Below, piece after piece: positions 59,128 through 64,000 of a stretch of DNA of 64,000 bases; position 1 is the first letter of the stretch; each line of letters begins with the position of its first letter. The stretch comes from Kitasatospora indigofera (GTDB lineage Bacteria > Actinomycetota > Actinomycetes > Streptomycetales > Streptomycetaceae). The stretch covers positions 62,001 through 126,000 of the forward strand of contig NZ_BNBO01000014.1 in assembly GCF_014655955.1 (NCBI RefSeq), written 5' to 3'. The notes beneath the pieces were generated by a model. That model saw only the letters and a list, made by a program, of their open reading frames with translations, had not been told where the DNA came from and did not search any database. A program made the position numbers and the translations under genes.

Positions 59128-60815
59128 TCCCATTCCTCGGAGGCGTCGGGTGACTGCGGTACGGCGGACGGCCGGGGCGCGCCGGCCACCAGGGGGGCGG
59201 CCGGCGGGGCGCCCGCGCCGCCGAGGGCCCGGGCGTGGTCGGGCGGGCCGGGCGGCCCGCCGTGCGTCCACGGGGTGTCGTCCGGCTCGGGCAGCGGCGC
59301 GGACTGGCGGGCCGTCAGCTCGAAGAGGGTGAACGTCACCCGCTCGCCCGGCTCGGGGAGGCTGCCCGGCTCCGGCTCCTTCTTGCGCCCCATGCCCGAC
59401 ATCACCCGCAGGGTGATCGTCCCGGCCTCCTGGTCCACCGCGGCGATCACCGCCTTCTGCGGTGTGGCGGTGTGGGTGCGGTGCGCCTCGCGGCCGAGGT
59501 CGGCGTGCGGGTGGTCGGCCGTCCGTACGGTCACCAGCGGCCGTGGCTTGGGCGTCCGGCCCGAGGTGTCGTGGTCCGGCACGACCTCGACCACCTCACC
59601 CGTGAACGCCTCCCCGGCCAGCCGGCGCTCGGCCATCGCCAGCGGGTCGTCCAGCGCCTCCTGGACGTCCAGCCGGACCTGCTCGCGCTCGCGCTGGGCG
59701 AGCTTGCGGGCCGCCGTCACGGCGTCGTCCTGGCGGGGCTGCGGCGGCTCGCCGGCCGCCAGCCTGTCCCGGTGGCCGGTGTACGACCAGCGGTCGCCCT
59801 CCCAGCGCTCCGCCAGATGGGCGGCGGGCGGCAGCGCGCGCAGCAGGTCCAGCCCGTGCCAGACGTCCCGCCAGGTGGGCAGCAGGACGTTCTCCAGGGC
59901 CTCGGTCAGCCTTTCGACGGTCCGGTCGACGTACCGCTGGGCCCGCTCGCGCTCCTGCGGCCCGGCGTCCCGCAGGGCGGTGACGGCGGCGTCGTAGCGG
60001 CCGATCGCCGGGGCGAGCACCAGTTCGTCGAAGCGCGGGTCGGTGGCCGGGCCGGCCGGCGGGTGCAGCAGCTGGCCGTGGCCGTCGCGGGCGGTCTCGG
60101 CCAGTTCGGCGGCGGCCGCGCCGGCCGGACCGCCGTCCGCCCGTCCGTCCCGGAGGGCCTCCGGCCGCGGGTGCCAGGCCAGCAGGGCCGCCAGGTGCTG
60201 GTCCTCCAACTGGCTCTGGCCGGTCGCCCAGTGCCGGGCGAGCAGGCCGGTCATCGGCAGCAGCAGGCTGGAGCCGGGCACCTGCGCCCGGTCGGTGAGG
60301 TGCGTCAGCCAGCGGCCCAGCAGCGGGACCCGGGCCGGCGCCGGGTAGGGCCCCGGGTCGGCGTCCTCCGCCGTGCGGCGGAACCGGGTCGAGCGGCCGA
60401 GCAGCGCCAGGTGGTGCACCCCCGCGCCGTTCGGCACGATCACCTGCGGCGCGTCCGCGCAGAGCTCCCGGAGGACCTGGGTCTTCTCGCCGGTCTCCGG
60501 GTCCTTCTCGGACCCCTCGACCTGCTCCACGTCCGCGCCGAAGGACTCCAGGTACGGCAGCAGGTCGGCGGCGAAGCCGGCCAGGTGGTCGAAGCGCAGC
60601 GTGCGGTTCAGCGGCTGCGGGACGATGTGCAGCCGCGGCGCCGCCCGGTCGGTGCCGAGCATCACCGCCAGCGGCGCGCCCGACTCGCCGGCGGCCGTGA
60701 GCGGCACCACCACCATCGGCCGGTCCGAGAGGTGCCGGTGCCGCACCGTGGCCAGCGGCTCGGCCCGGCCGCTGCGGACCGCCTCCAGCCGGGCGAGCGT
60801 CCCGAGCAGGCTCAT
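59124..60815 (-). CDS. Unknown protein between the nuclease and helicase genes, probable complex partner
   Basis: I do not recognise this 563-residue protein. The N-terminal 130 residues look alpha/beta (HLSDRPMVVVPLTAAGESGAPLAVMLGTD). The middle (about 165-400) is helical with many Arg/Glu. The C-terminal 120 residues (about 410-510) look like a small beta-barrel (GEVVEVVPDHDTSG, PLVTVRTADHP, GTITLRVMSG, ERVTFTLFE). Upf1/Dna2 helicases carry a beta-barrel plus stalk next to the motor, which this chain could supply. Its ATG overlaps the nuclease stop and its stop overlaps the helicase start, implying a stoichiometric complex. Confidence 0.75.
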   Translation of the reverse strand: MSLLGTLARLEAVRSGRAEPLATVRHRHLSDRPMVVVPLTAAGESGAPLAVMLGTDRAAPRLHIVPQPLNRTLRFDHLAGFAADLLPYLESFGADVEQVEGSEKDPETGEKTQVLRELCADAPQVIVPNGAGVHHLALLGRSTRFRRTAEDADPGPYPAPARVPLLGRWLTHLTDRAQVPGSSLLLPMTGLLARHWATGQSQLEDQHLAALLAWHPRPEALRDGRADGGPAGAAAAELAETARDGHGQLLHPPAGPATDPRFDELVLAPAIGRYDAAVTALRDAGPQERERAQRYVDRTVERLTEALENVLLPTWRDVWHGLDLLRALPPAAHLAERWEGDRWSYTGHRDRLAAGEPPQPRQDDAVTAARKLAQREREQVRLDVQEALDDPLAMAERRLAGEAFTGEVVEVVPDHDTSGRTPKPRPLVTVRTADHPHADLGREAHRTHTATPQKAVIAAVDQEAGTITLRVMSGMGRKKEPEPGSLPEPGERVTFTLFELTARQSAPLPEPDDTPWTHGGPPGPPDHARALGGAGAPPAAPLVAGAPRPSAVPQSPDASEEWE

Positions 60816-62005
60816 CCGGCGCACCCGCCCAGCGCCTCGGCGCGCAGCGCCGCCGCGTACGACAGCCGGGCGGCCGCCTCGTCCGACTCCCGGTCGCCGG
60901 CAGCTGCGGCCGGGCCGGCGGCAGCCAGGGCCCCGGCGACGGTGCGGATGCTGCCCAGCTCACCCCGGACGCCCCGGCCGAGCTGCTCGACCCGGTCGTC
61001 GCAGCGGGCCTGCGCCCGGCAGTGGAAACCCAGCTCGCAGGAGGAGAGGCACTCCGGGCCGTAGGCGGCCGGGACGCTCTCGACCGCGTCCGCCAGCTCC
61101 GCCACCGGCCTGGTGGGCAGGCCCGCCTGATCGGGCGCCAGGTCGAAGCTGGTGCCCGGCGCCAGGGTGTCCAGGAGTTCGTCGACGGCGGTCATCCGGG
61201 CCAGCTGGCGGCGCGTGGTGGCCAGCTCCCGGCGGATGTCGACGGAGACGGCGGTCGGCCGGTTGCTGAAGTCCTTGGGGCAGACCAGCAGCACACTCAG
61301 CTCCGGACTGCCCGGCAGCGCCTGCACCGCGTACGGGCCCGGTGCCACCGTGGTGCCGGCCAGCGCGGCCGCGGTCTCCTGCAGCGCCAGCACGTACACC
61401 GCCGCCTGCCGGGCCGCCGCGCCGACCTTGGCCGGATCGGCGCTGCCGTCCAGCACCGGGAAGGACTTGATCTCCACCACCGTGCACCGCCCGCCGTGCA
61501 CCACCACCGCGTCCGGCTCCAGGTAGGCCGGGGAGCCGGCCACCGTCAGCCGCAGCAGCGGGTGGTCCAGCAGCGTCCAGGCCGAGGGATCGGCGGCGGC
61601 CTCGGCGAGCGCGGCCGCCGTGCGCTCGGCCCGGACCGCCGGGCCGGAGCGGCGCAGCAGGTCGGGCACGGCGAGCGGGGCCGCGCCGTCGGAGGGCAGC
61701 CCGAGGTGGCGGCGCAGCGGCTCCAGCAGCACGGCGTAGTCGTCGGCCTTCAGCCGGGACTCGAACATGGTGCCGCGCGCGATCGCGAACGGGGACTGGC
61801 CGAACGGCGCCGGGCGGCCCAACCGCTGGGCGACGGCGCCCTTGTCGATGCCGGCGGCGTCGAGCACGGCGCGTCGGCGGCATCCGGGGTTGGCGGCGAG
61901 CGCGGCGAGGGCACGGGCGTTCAGGCTGCGCTGCGGCGCCGGGCCGCGCAGCTCGGCGAGGCGCTGCGCGAGCGGCTCGGGGGGCCCGATGTGCGAGACG
62001 TTCAT
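60812..62005 (-). CDS. Cas4-like PD-(D/E)xK nuclease with Fe-S-type cysteines
   Basis: This 397-residue protein, the first gene of the cassette, reads as a RecB/Cas4-type nuclease. It has motif I glutamate E82 (RGTMFESRL), P164-D165 (YLEPDAVVV), E178-x-K180 (VVEIKSF) and the Gln-Tyr helix RQAAVYVLAL (199-208). A C-terminal cysteine group (C-x3-C-x5-C-x5-C in the ECLSSCELGFHC region) plus an upstream Cys fits the [4Fe-4S] cluster of Cas4, AddB and Dna2. The ATG at 62003-62005 precedes the plausible N-terminus; no strong ribosome site is seen. The stop overlaps the next gene (ATGA). Confidence 0.8.
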   Translation of the reverse strand: MNVSHIGPPEPLAQRLAELRGPAPQRSLNARALAALAANPGCRRRAVLDAAGIDKGAVAQRLGRPAPFGQSPFAIARGTMFESRLKADDYAVLLEPLRRHLGLPSDGAAPLAVPDLLRRSGPAVRAERTAAALAEAAADPSAWTLLDHPLLRLTVAGSPAYLEPDAVVVHGGRCTVVEIKSFPVLDGSADPAKVGAAARQAAVYVLALQETAAALAGTTVAPGPYAVQALPGSPELSVLLVCPKDFSNRPTAVSVDIRRELATTRRQLARMTAVDELLDTLAPGTSFDLAPDQAGLPTRPVAELADAVESVPAAYGPECLSSCELGFHCRAQARCDDRVEQLGRGVRGELGSIRTVAGALAAAGPAAAAGDRESDEAAARLSYAAALRAEALGGCAG

Positions 62006-62249
62006 GGTGCGGCCCAGTGTTGCATCCGGGTCCGACAACCGGGTGCGGACGGTGGCCGCGGCGCACCCCGCCGTGGCGGCCGGTGAGGCTCGCCGGGCCC
62101 GCCGCGCCCCGCCCCGGACCGTCCCCGCGGGCCCCGGCGGGAGGACGACCGGCCAGGCCGAGAGAGCCGGAGCGGGATGGGGGATCATGGAGACCGGTGC
62201 TCGATGGTGAGACCGGCCGCTGTCACCGCCCGCTGCGAGGAGTTCCCCC

Positions 62250-62900
62250 ATGCCCGCCCGAATCGTTCTCGTCCGGCACGGCGAGACCGCCTGGTCGGCC
62301 ACCGGCCGCCACACCGGCCGCACCGACATCCCGCTCACGGACGAGGGACGGGCGATGGCCCGGGCCCTCGGCGCTCGGCTCGCCCAGGCGCCGTGGAACG
62401 GGCTGCCGGAGGCCCTCGTCTACACCAGCCCGCTGAGCCGTGCCAAGGAGACCGGTGCGCTGGCCGGGTTCGGCGACCGCGCCGTCGACCGTCCCGAGCT
62501 GCTGGAGTGGGACTACGGCAGCTACGAGGGCCGGACCGGCCCGGACATCCGGGAGACCGACCACCCCGGCTGGCTGATCTGGCGGGACGGCGTGCCCGGC
62601 GGCGAGAAGCTCTCCGACGTCGCGGCCCGGGTGGACTCCTTCATCGCGGAGCTCAACAGCCACCACGGTGTGCCGCACCCGGAGACCACGACCATGCACT
62701 GCGCCGACCGCGACGTGGTGCTGTTCGCGCACGGGCACCTGCTGCGCATCCTCACCGCCCGCTGGCTCGGCCTGCCCCCCGAGTTCGCGCAGCGCTTCAA
62801 GCTGGGCACGGCCGCGCTCTCGGTGCTCTCCTGGGAGTACGGCCTGCCCGCCGTGGAGGTCTGGAACGACGTCAGCCACCTCGAAGGCCTCGGGCACTGA
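62250..62900 (+). CDS. Histidine phosphatase family protein (phosphoglycerate mutase-like)
   Basis: This 216-residue cytosolic enzyme has the catalytic RHGET motif (residues 9-13), the SPLSRAKET arginine block, the WDYGSYEGRTGPDI acid and the second histidine in FAHGHLLR. Such enzymes dephosphorylate small phosphates or act as cofactor-dependent mutases; the substrate here cannot be read from sequence. GCGAGGAG precedes the ATG. It is divergent from the nuclease cassette and convergent with the last gene of the window. Confidence 0.92.
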   Translation: MPARIVLVRHGETAWSATGRHTGRTDIPLTDEGRAMARALGARLAQAPWNGLPEALVYTSPLSRAKETGALAGFGDRAVDRPELLEWDYGSYEGRTGPDIRETDHPGWLIWRDGVPGGEKLSDVAARVDSFIAELNSHHGVPHPETTTMHCADRDVVLFAHGHLLRILTARWLGLPPEFAQRFKLGTAALSVLSWEYGLPAVEVWNDVSHLEGLGH

Positions 62901-62905
62901 CCCGC

Positions 62906-62933
62906 CGGGACCCGCCGGTGACGGCGGGTCCCG
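62906..62933. terminator. Bidirectional terminator hairpin
   Basis: A perfect 11-bp stem CGGGACCCGCC (62906-62916) / GGCGGGTCCCG (62923-62933), loop GGTGAC, between convergent genes. Confidence 0.7.
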
Positions 62934-63005
62934 CCACCCCCGGCCCGGCCCTCGTCCGGCCGGGCCCGGCGGGCCGGACGTGCGGGGCCGGACCGGGCGG
63001 GCCGG

Positions 63006-64000
63006 TCAGGAGGCGCTGGCGCGGTCGTACACCGCGAGGAACCCGCCGACCTCGGGCACCGCGGAGCACCCGCGCAGCCGGGCGGCCGTGTCCGCGAGCA
63101 TCGCCGTGATCCGGGCCGAGCGGACCCCGCCGAGCAGGGTCACCGCGGCGGACCCGTGGTTGCCCGCCCCGGCCAGGTCGCCCCTTCCCAGCCGGTCGTG
63201 GGCCAGCTCCGCGGTGTAGAGCGCCCGGTTCCGCACGAAGTGCGGCTCCTGGAGGGCCACGGCCCGGCCCGCCCGGTCACTGGCCCGGTCCCACTCGCCC
63301 AGGGCGGACCAGCACTGCGCCTCCAGGCCGGCGATCTCCGCCTCCCCGTAGAAGGACATCCACTCCGGATCGGCCTCCGACTCGCCCCGGTCGAAGAGGG
63401 TGTACGCGCGGCCGAGGGCGCGCTCGCAGGCCGCCCGGTCCCGCATCAGCGCCCAGCCGCCGGCCTCGCGCATCGCGAGCAGCGAGAGCAGCCGGTCCGA
63501 GTCCAGCTGCCGGGCGGCGCTCTGCCCGGCCTGGGCGGCCCGCAGGGCCTCGCGGGGCCGGCCGCCGTCCCGCGCCAGGAAGGCGCTGTTGCAGAAGACG
63601 TGGGCCTCCAGCGCGCTGTCGTCGGCCATCCGCGCGGTGGCCAGCGCCTCGGCGTAGAAGGAGCGCGCCTCGGCGAGCCGGTTGGAGTCGTGGGCCAGCC
63701 AGCCGACCGAGATCGCCAGCTCGCCCGCCCCGGCCTGCAGCCGGCGCTCGGTGGCGGTGCTGTACTCGCCGTCGTTCAGCAGCACGTACGCGGTGCGCAG
63801 GGACTGCCCGGCCCGCTCGAAGAGCGTCTCGGCGCCGTGCACGTCGTCGAGCAGCCGGATGTCGCGCACCGCCTGCTCGACCTGCTGCAGCTCGGCGGCG
63901 CCGACCCGGCGGGGCGGTGGCGGGACGGGCCCGGCCTGCCGGGGCAGTGGCCAGGTGGGGGCCGCGGCCGGATCCGGCCGGTCAAGGCCGATCACGGTCG
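63006..64000 (-). CDS. TPR-repeat protein, probably the C-terminal part of an XRE/NsdA-like regulator (runs off the right edge)
   Basis: The visible 331 or so residues are a chain of tetratricopeptide-like helix pairs (for example YSTATERRLQAGAGELAISVGWLAHDS, FYAEALATARMADDSALEAHVFCN, ALGEWDRASDRAGRAVAL). Streptomycete regulators with an N-terminal XRE helix-turn-helix followed by TPRs, such as NsdA-like proteins, look like this. The N-terminal part lies outside the window, so the DNA-binding domain is inferred. A GTG at 63993-63995 could be internal. It ends before a hairpin shared with the phosphatase gene. Confidence 0.75.
   Translation of the reverse strand, partial: TVIGLDRPDPAAAPTWPLPRQAGPVPPPPRRVGAAELQQVEQAVRDIRLLDDVHGAETLFERAGQSLRTAYVLLNDGEYSTATERRLQAGAGELAISVGWLAHDSNRLAEARSFYAEALATARMADDSALEAHVFCNSAFLARDGGRPREALRAAQAGQSAARQLDSDRLLSLLAMREAGGWALMRDRAACERALGRAYTLFDRGESEADPEWMSFYGEAEIAGLEAQCWSALGEWDRASDRAGRAVALQEPHFVRNRALYTAELAHDRLGRGDLAGAGNHGSAAVTLLGGVRSARITAMLADTAARLRGCSAVPEVGGFLAVYDRASAS

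Noticed and set aside
60812..62005. Cas4-like protein taken as part of a CRISPR-Cas locus
   Set aside because: No cas1, cas2, effector or repeat array exists in the window; the gene is coupled to a helicase instead.

Overview
The window is uniformly GC-rich actinomycete DNA. Codon bias, GTG/TTG starts, a WhiB-free streptomycete gene set, a SARP regulator, a DasR-type operator and many overlapping ATGA/GTGA gene junctions all point to a Streptomyces or Kitasatospora chromosome. There is no plasmid, phage or transposon gene and no CRISPR array. Four identical tRNA-Lys(CTT) genes (1010-1083, 1969-2042, 50336-50409, 55895-55968, all minus strand) are scattered through the window, each with its own terminator hairpin.

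Left part (1-27.7 kb), housekeeping and accessory metabolism. It starts with a truncated class A penicillin-binding protein and a GPP34-type protein. A five-gene overlapping operon follows for a membrane-bound molybdenum oxidoreductase (cytochrome-b-like subunit, Mo/FeS catalytic subunit, four-cluster ferredoxin, Rieske protein, small membrane protein). Next is a peptide ABC importer: fused OppDF, two permeases, and a divergent lipoprotein. The rest comprises LtrA, a pentapeptide-repeat protein, a Tat-exported phospholipase C, a DUF1206 protein, two uncharacterised proteins, Tricorn protease and a GH18 chitinase preceded by a DasR-like operator.

Middle part (27.8-50.2 kb, possibly to 51.4 kb), an aromatic (type II) polyketide gene cluster of the actinorhodin/granaticin/frenolicin kind. 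The minimal PKS (KSalpha, CLF, ACP) has act-like catalytic residues and act-like chain-length gate residues, which predicts an octaketide. An ActIII-type C9 ketoreductase, a didomain aromatase/cyclase (ActVII type) and a metallo-beta-lactamase-fold cyclase/thioesterase (ActIV type) would fold and release it. Tailoring candidates are a second SDR, MDR enoyl reductases, an ActVA-ORF6-like quinone-forming monooxygenase, an ActVA-ORF5/ActVB-like two-component oxygenase pair, an ActVI-ORFA/SnoaL-like protein, a FrnE-like DsbA protein, an NmrA protein and two probable F420-dependent enzymes. An acyl-CoA carboxylase beta subunit could supply malonyl-CoA. A TetR/MFS pair gives export. Control appears to run from a RedZ/DnrN-like atypical response regulator to a SARP. 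Several cluster promoters carry 11-bp-phased TCGAG-type repeats that fit SARP binding. frnE and the second MDR gene share a MerR-type promoter architecture.

Right part (51.5-64 kb), mostly housekeeping: Na+/H+ antiporter, glucose-6-phosphate isomerase, a small monooxygenase-like protein, a primase/polymerase-like hypothetical, and a histidine phosphatase. It also holds a three-gene overlapping cassette (62005 down to 57748) encoding a Cas4-like Fe-S nuclease, an unknown 563-residue protein and an Upf1/Dna2-type SF1 helicase, which looks like a split Dna2-like machine. The window ends inside a TPR-type regulator.

All functional statements rest on reading the translations and motifs by eye and on remembered family features; no database search was run.
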